From Pseudoalteromonas luteoviolacea (GTDB lineage: Bacteria > Pseudomonadota > Gammaproteobacteria > Enterobacterales > Alteromonadaceae), in assembly GCF_018100925.1 (NCBI RefSeq), contig NZ_JAGJEH010000002.1:434001-498000 (forward strand): 64,000 bases of DNA, in the 5' to 3' direction. The number at the start of each line of letters is the position of its first letter. Within the stretch, counting starts at the first letter, position 1. Below are positions 56,243-63,983 of the stretch, piece by piece. The notes beneath the pieces are model-generated. The model was not told the origin of the DNA. It did no database searches and was given only the letters and a program-made list of their open reading frames with translations. The position numbers were made by a program, and so were the translations under genes.

Positions 56243-57730
56243 TTATTTGTAAGCGAGGTTAGCTGCCAGCAGTTGTTGAATCTTGGCATTCATCAATTCA
56301 GCGGTGTCGCACATCAGTTTGTCGGCAATTTTGTCAACGTGACGGTTTTGCCATGATTCCAGCTCTGTACCTTTCACCCATTGGTTAAAAGCACCGAGGG
56401 CGGGGCCGGTATGTACCTGAAAGTTCACACGTGCTTGTTCATCACCACTGAAGGCCAGCTTCATGCTGTGGGCAAAGTACCAGCGAAACACCCGCGCCAT
56501 TTTGTACTTGCTGTCTTGCTCTGCTCGCGTTACATCTTCAGGACGGCCTGTTGTCAGTAAATGCGCTTTGGTTTGTTGCCAAATGGCATCAAAGCTCATG
56601 CTGAAATACTTGTCTTGTAGCTGGGTTTTGAGCTTGTCGGGCAAAGCGTCGAGTGAGTCATACTGCTGATACAGTTGAAAGAGCTTGTTAGCACGAGCCG
56701 CAAAAAATACGCCTTTTTTAAGTACCTGTACCTTGGCACCCGATTCAAACATATCGCCCGCTGGAGCGTAATCAGTATCCTGCACATTGATGTGTTGCAG
56801 CATGCTCTTAACTGTGTCTGACGTGCCAGCTTCAACGGTGCATTGATTAATCGAACCGGTAAGAATAAAATCAGCGCCCATCATAAATGCTGCAGCTGCT
56901 GAACTAGGCGTACCAATCCCACCCCCAAGGCCGACGCGAGGCACATGAGCAAAACCATGTTCTGTAACTTTTTGGTTGCGCAGACTTTGTATTGCAGGGA
57001 GCAGCACTGCTGGTAAACCTCTGTCAGTATGGCCTCCCGAGTCAGCCTCGACACAAATGTCATCACACATAAACAGGAATTGGCTTAATTGTGCTTGTTC
57101 AGACGTTATCTTGTGCGCTTCGAGCAGTTGCTGCACGATCTGCATGGGCGCCGGGCTTAAAAACTGACTGGCAACCTCAGGGCGAGAGAGCTTGGCAATC
57201 ACTTTGTTACTAGAGCGCACAATGCCTTGCGCGTCTTGGTATAGGCCTTGAAGGCGATATAATACAAGTGCTGGTGTGATGCGGATAAATGCCGCTGCTT
57301 CAATGCAGCGAATACCGTATTTTAAGTACAGCTCAACAGTGGCAAGCTCAGTATCAGGCGAGTCCAAATTGGCGACCAAATTCATGCCATAAGCTTGGTC
57401 TTCAGTAAGTACTTGTTGAATATGAACAATGTCATGTTCAATGTCTTTTGTGTTTCTACCGCCAGTCCCCAAAAATCCCATCAACCCTGCGTTAGCAAGG
57501 GCAATCACCAGCTCTTTAGATGCAATACCACGATACATACCTCCAGCTAGGTAGGCATATTTTAGTCCATAGTCCTTGCGAAAACTGGCACAACCAAGAC
57601 TAGACGGCAAAATGGCTGTGAGTTCAGCACTTTTTGTGTTTTTAGTACTTTTTTGGTTTTTATTGTTATTTATTTGTTCACAAACGACACCAAATGATTG
57701 GAAGTTTTCCTTATCTAGTGTGTGCTGCAT
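56243..57730 (-). CDS. PfaD-family trans-acting enoylreductase
   Basis: A 495-residue FMN-dependent TIM-barrel protein of the nitronate monooxygenase/PfaD superfamily: 'YAYLAGGMYRGIAS', 'GLMGFLGTGG', 'ICVEADSGGHTDRG' and 'VGLGGGIGTPSSAAAAFMMGADFILTGSINQ'. In trans-AT clusters such proteins reduce the enoyl intermediate in trans. The synthase has only one DH, in module 1, so that is the likely site of action. First gene of the four-gene cluster. The first about 35 residues are Lys/Asn-rich and poorly conserved. Confidence 0.9.
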   Translation of the reverse strand: MQHTLDKENFQSFGVVCEQINNNKNQKSTKNTKSAELTAILPSSLGCASFRKDYGLKYAYLAGGMYRGIASKELVIALANAGLMGFLGTGGRNTKDIEHDIVHIQQVLTEDQAYGMNLVANLDSPDTELATVELYLKYGIRCIEAAAFIRITPALVLYRLQGLYQDAQGIVRSSNKVIAKLSRPEVASQFLSPAPMQIVQQLLEAHKITSEQAQLSQFLFMCDDICVEADSGGHTDRGLPAVLLPAIQSLRNQKVTEHGFAHVPRVGLGGGIGTPSSAAAAFMMGADFILTGSINQCTVEAGTSDTVKSMLQHINVQDTDYAPAGDMFESGAKVQVLKKGVFFAARANKLFQLYQQYDSLDALPDKLKTQLQDKYFSMSFDAIWQQTKAHLLTTGRPEDVTRAEQDSKYKMARVFRWYFAHSMKLAFSGDEQARVNFQVHTGPALGAFNQWVKGTELESWQNRHVDKIADKLMCDTAELMNAKIQQLLAANLAYK

Positions 57731-57754
57731 ATCTATTCCAAGCGAGTTTACCTC

Positions 57755-57783
57755 TAATTATGTCGAATAGTGATACATAATTA
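57755..57783. promoter_or_regulatory. Inverted repeat TAATTATG-N13-CATAATTA upstream of the cluster
   Basis: Eight-base arms lie 25 bp upstream of the first cluster gene start (minus strand), in the 272-bp intergenic region. It could be a regulator site. A weak promoter (TTGCAA, 16 bp, TATACA on the minus strand, near 57807-57840) precedes it. The rest of the gap shows no feature. Confidence 0.35.
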
Positions 57784-58002
57784 TGAAAGCAAAATGGAGG
57801 AATAAATCTAATTTGTATAAGACAAGATTATTAGTTTGCAATTTAATCAGTGGCTCATTCAGCACTTTTTAAGGAGTTTTAGTATTTAATCTACTTTTAA
57901 AGGCTTGTTGCCAGCTAAATTATTACTTTTCGTGCAAAACACGCAATAGGTTTATTCGTTTATTTACATGTACGACAAGGTGACTTTTTCAAGGAGATTA
58001 AT

Positions 58003-58515
58003 TTGAAGTTGCTCAAATATGTATTTTTAACCCTATTAGTTGCAATAGTCATAAGTGGGCTGATCCCGCAGTCTCTACATATACCTGTACGTGGTGCCAC
58101 TGTAAACGATTGGAACCAAAGCACCTTTTGGTACGAACCATGGGGCACATCTGGGGTGCACAAAGGCATAGACATATTTGGTAAAAAAGGCACTGATGTA
58201 TTATCAGCGTCCAGTGGTGTAGTGCTTTTTGCCGGGCAGGTCAATAAAGGTGGCAAAGTTGTGGCTGTGCTTGGGCCAAAATGGCGTATTCATTACTATG
58301 CTCACCTACAAAGCTACTCAACCTACCAAGGGCAGTGGCTTAGCTCAGGAGAATCAATAGGTACACTTGGCGACACTGGTAACGCCAAAGACAAACCCGC
58401 CCATGTGCATTATTCAATCTTATCTTTAATTCCTCTGCCTTGGCACGCTACACTTGAGACACAAGGGTGGAAAAAGATGTTTTATTTAGATCCAGGAAAG
58501 GCGCTGATGGAATGA
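58003..58515 (+). CDS. M23-family metallopeptidase (LytM domain)
   Basis: A 170-residue protein starting at TTG 58003, chosen because AAGGAG lies 6 bp upstream and the next codons give a membrane anchor or signal ('LLKYVFLTLLVAIVISGLI'). The LytM domain keeps the zinc ligands: His and Asp in 'GVHKGIDIFG', His in 'IHYYAHL' and the final His pair in 'PAHVHYSI'. It would cut peptidoglycan crosslinks in the periplasm, or related peptides. It is divergent from the biosynthetic cluster and just left of the first cassette attC. It may not belong to either. Confidence 0.88.
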   Translation: MKLLKYVFLTLLVAIVISGLIPQSLHIPVRGATVNDWNQSTFWYEPWGTSGVHKGIDIFGKKGTDVLSASSGVVLFAGQVNKGGKVVAVLGPKWRIHYYAHLQSYSTYQGQWLSSGESIGTLGDTGNAKDKPAHVHYSILSLIPLPWHATLETQGWKKMFYLDPGKALME

Positions 58516-58577
58516 GTTTGTTTTTTGGCCTTTGTCGTATATGGATACAAACGTAATCAAGGTTAATTTCTTATACT

Positions 58578-58745
58578 AGAAGAACAAGATGGGTGGGCCG
58601 TCACAAATTCATTTCTAGTTTGGTGACATCTGCTTAAGTTATTGTTATGGTTGACAGTAATAAAGTGCGTATATCAATAGCCGTAGTTGTGCGGCAGGAA
58701 TTACGCTGTTGTTATACGCATTTGTCGTAGATAAAAATGTTAGGG
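58578..58745 (+). repeat. attC-like site 1 (start of cassette array)
   Basis: It runs from AGAAGAAC (R''-like) to GTTAGGG (R' core) and precedes a small ORF by 25 bp. Its right-hand part (from about 58609) is clearly related to the site at 63344-63458, sharing TTTGGTGACA, CTTAAGTTATTGTTATGGT and a TCGTAGAT-AAAATGTTA end. It is longer than usual for attC and the left boundary is uncertain. Confidence 0.5.
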
Positions 58746-58769
58746 TTACATTCAAGGGTTGCTCACTAA

Positions 58770-59021
58770 ATGGAAGCTTTTAAAAAACAAAAGATAGCCA
58801 GCTACAGTTCTAGAGTGTTAGCAATCTTATTAGTGGCCGTCATTTTTGCTGCTATTTTTCCTAGCTTAAAGCCAAATTCCAACGACTTTTATTTTGCCCT
58901 AACTATTTATTCTTTAGTTCTGGTTACTCCGTTGTTTTGCATTTTCCAAAATAGATTTCGCCCTGTAAAACGGTTAGGTTGGTTACTCATTTTTTTAATA
59001 TTTAGTATTATTTGGGTTTAG
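58770..59021 (+). CDS. Cassette gene: small two-helix membrane protein
   Basis: An 83-residue protein with two or three hydrophobic segments ('VLAILLVAVIFAAIF', 'FALTIYSLVLVTPLFCIF', 'LGWLLIFLIFSIIWV') separated by short charged loops. The family is not recognised. The stop lies at the left core of the next attC, the usual cassette arrangement. Confidence 0.65.
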   Translation: MEAFKKQKIASYSSRVLAILLVAVIFAAIFPSLKPNSNDFYFALTIYSLVLVTPLFCIFQNRFRPVKRLGWLLIFLIFSIIWV

Positions 59022-59024
59022 CAA

Positions 59025-59124
59025 CTCTAACAAAACAGCTAATTCGGACGCGTAAAGCTTGGCTTACGTTCCTTCGTCGCTAATTTTAGTCTACTATATT
59101 TCGCCGTTTATTAAGGCGTTAGGT
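59025..59124 (+). repeat. attC site 2
   Basis: It runs from CTCTAAC to GCGTTAGGT (R' core GTTAGGT fits GTTRRRY). The centre TAAAGCTTGGCTTACGTTCC and TTCGTCGCTAATTTTAGTC shows the imperfect palindrome of attC. It sits between two same-strand small genes. Confidence 0.75.
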
Positions 59125-59131
59125 GCCATAA

Positions 59132-59590
59132 ATGGTTCGAGTCTCAATTCGAAGAATAAATAAGTTTGTCTTTTTTCGAAGATATGAAATTAGTGATGAG
59201 TCATGTCTAGGTTACTCGATTCATAAGTCGCCACTAGAGATACAACTCAAAAGAGATAAGCAATTGGTCTTTTCTGGTGATGTGTATGAAAAGTGTTACT
59301 TCAAGAAAGAAGAAGTTGCAGTAAACCGCATATCTTCCCCTAAATCATTTAGATTTGAGGATGGAACTGATATTGATTACTGCTTACCTAAAAAGCTGAA
59401 TGCTAAAAAATCTACAAAAATCCTGTACAACGGTCAGTTTTGTGCAGAAGTGCTTTATCGTAACAATTGGCTAAGACTAACAGAATATTGCGATATAGAT
59501 ATCTTTTCCAAGGATGAGGGAGTAATAGATAAAATTATGTTTTCATTCATGCACGACTATAACTTTAACCAAATGTACTTTGGCACCTAA
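59132..59590 (+). CDS. Cassette gene: hypothetical protein
   Basis: A 152-residue basic, beta-rich protein with five Cys. The N-terminus is Arg-rich ('VRVSIRRINKFVFFRR'). No signal peptide or known motif. The ATG lies 7 bp after the R' core of attC 2, and the stop codon is inside the R'' core of attC 3. Confidence 0.65.
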   Translation: MVRVSIRRINKFVFFRRYEISDESCLGYSIHKSPLEIQLKRDKQLVFSGDVYEKCYFKKEEVAVNRISSPKSFRFEDGTDIDYCLPKKLNAKKSTKILYNGQFCAEVLYRNNWLRLTEYCDIDIFSKDEGVIDKIMFSFMHDYNFNQMYFGT

Positions 59591-59689
59591 CAAGGCAAAT
59601 TAAAAAGGGCGAACAAAAAACAGTTTGCTTTGTTCGTTCCTCACAAATTTTAGCCAATTATTTTTTGCATTTTATTTGGGACGTTAAGT
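59585..59689 (+). repeat. attC site 3
   Basis: ACCTAAC (R'', perfect RYYYAAC) to GTTAAGT (R', perfect GTTRRRY), 105 bp. The inner arms AACAGTTTGCTTTGTTCG and TTTTAGCCAATTATTTTTTGC are typical of marine-gammaproteobacterial attC sites. Confidence 0.85.
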
Positions 59690-59693
59690 GTCT

Positions 59694-60068
59694 ATGAAAT
59701 ATTGTCTGATCTTTATTATCGGTGTACTTATTTCTTCATAGAGTCACGCAAAACGCAAGGCTCCGAAGCCAGTATTACCAATCATTTCTGGTAATTATGT
59801 TTATACTGTTCCACATTGGTCTTATGAAAATGGGACTAATCAAAATGGTGGATACATACAAGTCTTAGACACTAAAACAGGGAACCCTATATGGGGACTT
59901 CAAATATACAACACATCCTATGAGCAATCCCAAGAATCTGATGTTCAAGATGTTTTTATTACTTCTACCGAGCTAAATTTTTGGGGCAATAAGTTGAAAG
60001 TTGCCAATGAATTGGGCCATATCTATACTGTTGATCTAAAAAATAAAGCTGTAAGCTTTGTTGAGTAG
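59694..60068 (+). pseudogene. Cassette gene interrupted by an in-frame amber codon in its signal peptide
   Basis: An ATG 5 bp after attC 3 opens a 125-codon frame that is clean apart from TAG at codon 16 (59739-59741). Read through, it gives a signal peptide ('MKYCLIFIIGVLISS' then stop then 'SHAKRKAP') and a 109-residue mature part rich in aromatic residues. The mature part includes 'GNPIWGLQIYNTSYEQ' and 'ELGHIYTVDLKNKAV', which resemble PQQ-like beta-propeller blades. The real stop is 3 bp before attC 4. A recent nonsense mutation or an amber suppressor would both explain it. Confidence 0.7.
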
Positions 60069-60070
60069 AT

Positions 60071-60171
60071 ACTTAACAAGGTGCACAAGGGCGGACACAA
60101 AAGTTTGGCTTGTCGTTCGTGCCTCACTAATTTTTAGCCAAACTTTATTGTCGCTTAACAAGGCGTTACAC
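60071..60171 (+). repeat. attC site 4
   Basis: ACTTAAC to GTTACAC, 101 bp. The central arms CAAAAGTTTGGCTTGTCG and TTTTTAGCCAAACTTTATTG are complementary. Confidence 0.8.
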
Positions 60172-60184
60172 CTTAAGGAAGGCC

Positions 60185-60634
60185 ATGTATAAACTTTTCA
60201 TCTTGTTTATTTTTTTTAGCTTTGAAATATTTGCTTGTGGTGATGTAAAAGCCTTTTCGCCTTTTGCCATTAATCATGAAGTACAGAATAAATCTGAGCA
60301 TGAAATGATAGAATACGAAATACTTTCACCAATCCAAAAAGGTGATGAGTTTTTAAGTAGTGTTACAGCACGTCTAAAAGGTGAGTTTATAGTTAACTTA
60401 GATATACGTGAAGATCACAACTATGTAGGCGAATACTACAGTTCATATATAAGTATTGCTAAAAAGCACACTAATGATACTGAGATTATTCTGTCTTACA
60501 ACACTACGAAAAAAGATAGGTCCACTGTTATTTTTTGCGCAAATTGGAGCGTCTATAAACTGAAAGAACTTCTTGCTTTCGAGCCAGCGGAAGTTGCTCC
60601 GCCACCACCACCAAGGCTGCCAGACTCAAAGTAA
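60185..60634 (+). CDS. Cassette gene: secreted hypothetical protein
   Basis: A 149-residue protein with a signal peptide of about 20 residues ('LFILFIFFSFEIFACG'), which could be a type II site at 'FACG' but lacks a standard lipobox. The mature part is beta-rich and ends in a polyproline stretch ('VAPPPPPRLP'). AAGGAAGG precedes the ATG. The family is not recognised. No attC follows its stop directly. A truncated reading frame begins there instead. Confidence 0.65.
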   Translation: MYKLFILFIFFSFEIFACGDVKAFSPFAINHEVQNKSEHEMIEYEILSPIQKGDEFLSSVTARLKGEFIVNLDIREDHNYVGEYYSSYISIAKKHTNDTEIILSYNTTKKDRSTVIFCANWSVYKLKELLAFEPAEVAPPPPPRLPDSK

Positions 60635-60642
60635 GCACAATT

Positions 60643-61050
60643 AAAGGGGCAAGGCTTGATTCAGCTTTAGCTAATGTTGTCGCTAATGAAATAAATGTTG
60701 TTTATCTTCTATTTGATGGTGTTTGGTACTCAGTGCACGGTTTTTTTGGCTCGGAGGTTATGGGTTTTAAACGCCGTATTGAACAGTTTCAGGAGGAAAG
60801 CCCCAACGAAGGAAGTTGCGTTTGTAGGGTTCCAATTTTAGAGCAATTCATAGGTTTTGAAGTCGTTGAGGTAAGGCAAATCGGTGAAGTGTGGAATGGC
60901 CATGGCTTCGAATTAAGCTGCAAAGATGTTCCAGATAAAACCCTAATTGGGCAATCAATATTTACTGGATCAGAGCCAGAAGACTTCGATGATTGTATGA
61001 GAATTGGTGTTGGTAATTATATCTATCATGCACCAGAGCTTAACAAGTAA
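60643..61050 (+). pseudogene. 5'-truncated cassette gene
   Basis: A protein-like frame is open from about 60631 without an ATG until 60760. The pre-ATG part reads like protein ('LDSALANVVANEINVVYLLFDGVWYSVHGFFG'), so the gene has probably lost its 5' end and preceding attC. A GTG at 60733 could start a 105-residue remnant. It ends inside the left core of the next attC remnant. No family recognised. Confidence 0.5.
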
Positions 61051-61243
61051 AGGCATCGAACCTCAATACGCCGCTTTAGGTGCTATGGGCACAAACTCAA
61101 TTTCTCTTGAAACTATCCTCAAAAGCTACACTGTTGACAAAGTCATATAGTAAATTAATCAATGGGTGCTAGACTGCAAGCTTGCGCTCCTTCGCCGCTT
61201 AGTTTAGTGTGCTATTTTGCGCCGGTTAAGTGAGGCGTTAGCA
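61038..61243 (+). repeat. Degraded attC pair with a mini-ORF between
   Basis: GCTTAAC (61038, perfect R'') is followed after 30 bp by CTTTAGGT, a decayed R'. Then comes a 21-codon ORF (61087-61152) and a second attC-like right part (AGACTGCAAGCTTGCGCTCC ... GCGTTAGCA at 61235-61243). It reads as one attC with its middle deleted plus a remnant cassette. Confidence 0.5.
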
Positions 61244-61259
61244 GTATGGAGAGACTTGT

Positions 61260-61811
61260 TTGCACCCCGTCGAATTAACTTTCTATAAATTGGTATCAAA
61301 AGAAATCGAGTTGACTAAATTTGAGAATTGGGTGTACTCGGAAACTGCACTCGAACAGACTCTAAGTTTTGATGATTATCTCGAAATTATTTCAATAAAT
61401 TACAAAACCCCATCAGGTCTATATGAAGCTCAAAAAGTGCTGTCAAAGTACTTTTCTATGGGTAAATATTATGAATGGAGTATTCGCAATGTTCTTTGTA
61501 AAATAATTGAGAAACCAAACGATGTTCATAAATATATCGAGCAATGTTATGACCTATATTGTGCAGGTTTCAGTTTTATGGATAACCTCGGTTTGGGTTA
61601 CGGTCTTGGTTTAACTTGCTCAGATGACTTCAATGGGAAGGTCGATGATTTTTACCCTCAGATAATCGAAGAAGTTAAAAGAGTAATATTGTGGTTAGAC
61701 TCTGGTAAAATAGTAATAACAGGCCATAGTGGTGAATATCAAGGTGTTGAGTACCATGACAATCGAAACGCCAAAGAAAAAGAACCAACCGGTTATAAAA
61801 TACAGAAATAA
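61260..61811 (+). CDS. Cassette gene: hypothetical soluble protein
   Basis: A 183-residue protein starting at TTG 61260 with GGAGAG 6 bp upstream. The N-terminal helices ('LTKFENWVYSETALEQTL', 'SFDDYLEIISINY') resemble the layout of small bacterial immunity-type proteins, but I cannot name a family. A glycine-rich turn 'DNLGLGYGLGL' lies mid-protein. No signal peptide. Confidence 0.6.
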   Translation: MHPVELTFYKLVSKEIELTKFENWVYSETALEQTLSFDDYLEIISINYKTPSGLYEAQKVLSKYFSMGKYYEWSIRNVLCKIIEKPNDVHKYIEQCYDLYCAGFSFMDNLGLGYGLGLTCSDDFNGKVDDFYPQIIEEVKRVILWLDSGKIVITGHSGEYQGVEYHDNRNAKEKEPTGYKIQK

Positions 61812-61839
61812 AAAAGTGACAGTATTGGGTTGATAATAC

Positions 61840-61938
61840 AGCTAACAAACGCATCAAAGGGGCGTAAATAGTTAGGCTTGCGCTTATTTTTTATTAACTA
61901 TAATCAGGCATCTTACGTTACTTATGCGATCGTTATAA
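61840..61938 (+). repeat. attC site 6
   Basis: AGCTAAC to CGTTATAA, 99 bp, with arms AAATAGTTAGGCTTGCGCTTA and TTATTAACTATAATC partly complementary. The next ORF begins right at its end. Confidence 0.7.
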
Positions 61939-62319
61939 ATGCCTTATGGAGCTGGTGTGGACGTTACATTTTTCGCAGAAAATGAAGATTGTGTTCTGAA
62001 TAGTTTTGAGGAAGTTCCTGAAAATTCAATTCTTGGTGGGGGACGTTTTAGCAAAGCACAAATCAGTGATTTACTTGGTTGCTTTAAATGTTCAGCCACT
62101 ATTCTAAGCGACAACCTTTGGATATCACCAACGAGTTTTTCTAAAGAGCTGTACTGTATTGATGACGAGCAATTGAAGAGTGTTGCGGTTCATTGGTCGA
62201 ATGAAAAATCATGGGTAAATACTAATGTTAATGATATGGATTTAGCAGGTCACTTATTAGAATTAAAATACGCTTATCAATCTCATTTAAATAAAAGAGT
62301 TTTTATACTATTTGAGTGA
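61939..62319 (+). CDS. Cassette gene: hypothetical protein
   Basis: A 126-residue protein. ATG 61939 abuts attC 6, and an in-frame GTG at 61957 preceded by GGAG is an alternative start. Contains 'GGGRFSKAQISDLLGCFKC' and a C-terminal helix 'AGHLLELKYAYQSHL'. No signal peptide; function unknown. Confidence 0.6.
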   Translation: MPYGAGVDVTFFAENEDCVLNSFEEVPENSILGGGRFSKAQISDLLGCFKCSATILSDNLWISPTSFSKELYCIDDEQLKSVAVHWSNEKSWVNTNVNDMDLAGHLLELKYAYQSHLNKRVFILFE

Positions 62320-62323
62320 GTGC

Positions 62324-62424
62324 TTATAACAAACCTATTTAGAGGGGACTGTTAAAGCTTGGCTCAGTTTCGCTTTGCATCACATTTTAGCCAACCAATG
62401 CTTAGCCGTTTAATGCGGTTTTAT
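62324..62424 (+). repeat. attC site 7 (VCR-like left end)
   Basis: TTATAACAAAC then GAGGGGACTGTTAAAGC resembles the left end of Vibrio VCR-type attC sites. The arms TTGGCTCAG...TTTTAGCCAACCAATG follow. The right core is GTTTTAT, a poor match to GTTRRRY. Confidence 0.65.
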
Positions 62425-62441
62425 GCTTTAAGGGTAATTAT

Positions 62442-62813
62442 ATGAAATTCTCAACATTCTTTCTCTTGGTCTTTTTTTCAAGTTTTGCCGTGGGCAATTG
62501 CTTAGATAACGATGAGTACAAGAAAAAGAGAACAGGCATACTAAAAGAATCCAGAGAGCTTAATAGTTCATACAAAGAGTGTAGAGAATCAGCGTACAAT
62601 AATGCTTACTGGAAGGCTGTGTCAGAATGTGCTTTGAAAGGGTTAGGAAAAGACATAGGTGGTGGGTGTGGGCACATGGTTGGACAGGGAGCTTATCCAA
62701 TGCAAGAACCTGATAAAAACCATTGTGAAATTTTCCACATTCCGAAAGAGGTTGTTTTAGAATATAGACAGCAGTTAATAGATGAACTAGAGCTGCAAAA
62801 ATGTGAAACATAA
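62442..62813 (+). CDS. Cassette gene: secreted cysteine-rich protein
   Basis: A 123-residue protein with signal peptide ('FSTFFLLVFFSSFAVG') and six Cys in the mature part ('NCLDN', 'YKECRES', 'SECALKG', 'GGGCGHM', 'NHCEIF', 'QKCET'), consistent with three disulfides in the periplasm. The family is not recognised. The stop codon is inside the next attC-like core ACATAAC (62808-62814). Confidence 0.65.
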   Translation: MKFSTFFLLVFFSSFAVGNCLDNDEYKKKRTGILKESRELNSSYKECRESAYNNAYWKAVSECALKGLGKDIGGGCGHMVGQGAYPMQEPDKNHCEIFHIPKEVVLEYRQQLIDELELQKCET

Positions 62814-62954
62814 CAAATTGCATAAAACATGATGGGACAGTCACAAACTTACAAGCGCTACACTGCTAGATCACTATGCACAGCATGCAAGATATTATTT
62901 GTGAATTAATTAAACTGACGTGCGAAGGAAAGTTGCTAGTTCTCACAAGAGTGG

Positions 62955-62984
62955 CCGAAAAAACTCTTATTTATAATAAGAGTT
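62955..62984 (-). terminator. Minus-strand hairpin with T-run inside the cassette array
   Basis: AACTCTTATT (62962-62971) and AATAAGAGTT (62975-62984) are exact complements with a 3-nt loop. On the minus strand the stem is followed by TTTTTT. No minus-strand gene ends here, so it may block antisense transcription or be chance. Confidence 0.35.
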
Positions 62985-62994
62985 AATTGCGTAA

Positions 62995-63222
62995 ACAGAT
63001 CTTGAGGTTGAACTTTTTGATGCATTGGATAGCTTAGCTCCTCAAGAATTCGAAAGTGCGTTTGATGTCGCATAATCAGGTGGTTTGGTGGTCGATAACT
63101 CTATGCCTTTCCCTGAAGCAATCAATTTTTTGTACCTTAATATCAATCTAGGTGAGTTCCTAAAAAAGGGATTAGAACATTATCTAACGGCATATAACAG
63201 AGCCTTAAAATCGGACTCGTAA
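62995..63222 (+). pseudogene. Decayed cassette gene
   Basis: A 76-codon frame without a start and with one internal TAA (63073-63075). On both sides it reads like protein ('VELFDALDSLAPQEFESAFDVA', then 'FPEAINFLYLNINLGEFLKKGLEHYL'). The stop is at 63220-63222, in an attC-like CTCGTAAC core. The 62814-63449 stretch otherwise holds attC fragments. Confidence 0.45.
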
Positions 63223-63343
63223 CAGTTAGCTCGGTTTCACTTTGCTTTTTAGTCAATTGAGAATAAACATGGTGGAAAAGTTCCAAATTCATTGCTTAAA
63301 CTTGACTCTTCACATCACTACTGTGCGTCATTTAACGTATTGA

Positions 63344-63458
63344 CATCATTTCTGATTTGGTGACAATTTCCTAAGTTATTGTTATGGTCTTTCGGTAATT
63401 AAATACGAATAAGAGTAGCCGTTGCTATGCGATTTTTTCGTAGATCAAAATGTTATGT
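63344..63458 (+). repeat. attC-like site 9, related to site 1
   Basis: The right-hand part shares TTTGGTGACA, CTAAGTTATTGTTATGGT, AGTAGCCGTTG and TCGTAGATCAAAATGTTATG with the site at 58609-58745. The R' core is GTTATGT. The left core could not be placed. Confidence 0.5.
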
Positions 63459-63470
63459 TCTGAGGGATCC

Positions 63471-63869
63471 ATGAATAGTAAGTTGGAGTTTAATGGCGCT
63501 GTTCCTGACATTGAAGGGAAAGTAGTTTCAGAGCTATTTTGTATTGAAATGTGGCACAATGGTGAGCTTGAAGAGCCAGCGAACGAGGTTTATCTCAAAG
63601 TTGGAGATTCTTGGTACAGGCATTATTTTGATTGCGGTATCATTTTTTGGCGTTCCAATTCCAAAGCGCCAGCAAGTTACTGCATGGACGAGTTGGGCTG
63701 CTATTTTAAAGTGGTAAATCTAAAAGAAGAGCTACTCTTAACTAGCTTAACTTTAACTACTCTGAACTTCCGTGAAATATTAGGTGGTTCAGAATCGACT
63801 TTCACCTTTAGCGACGGTAGAACGATATCCTTTTTAAATGTGGATGACATTACTAGCTATCAAGCATAA
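63471..63869 (+). CDS. Cassette gene: hypothetical protein
   Basis: A 132-residue beta-rich protein starting at ATG 63471 (GAGGG upstream; an ATG at 63450 lies within the attC end). Aromatic-rich: 'VGDSWYRHYFDCGIIFWRS'. No signal peptide; family unknown. The stop codon lies in the left core of the next attC. Confidence 0.6.
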   Translation: MNSKLEFNGAVPDIEGKVVSELFCIEMWHNGELEEPANEVYLKVGDSWYRHYFDCGIIFWRSNSKAPASYCMDELGCYFKVVNLKEELLLTSLTLTTLNFREILGGSESTFTFSDGRTISFLNVDDITSYQA

Positions 63870-63983
63870 CAAGGTTGTAATTGGGATGGATTGCCACATA
63901 GGTGACTTTTAAAAGTGCTGTGAATATATAAGATAAAGAAGCTTTTTGCAGCTTGGCAAGCGCCAGTTATTGCATCGTTATGT
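63864..63983 (+). repeat. attC site 10
   Basis: GCATAAC to GTTATGT, 120 bp. The following cassette runs off the window. Confidence 0.65.

Noticed and set aside
58003..58515. M23 peptidase as an integron cassette gene or resistance gene of the cluster
   Set aside because: No attC precedes it, it is divergent from the cluster and it looks like an ordinary peptidoglycan hydrolase. Membership in either system is unsupported.
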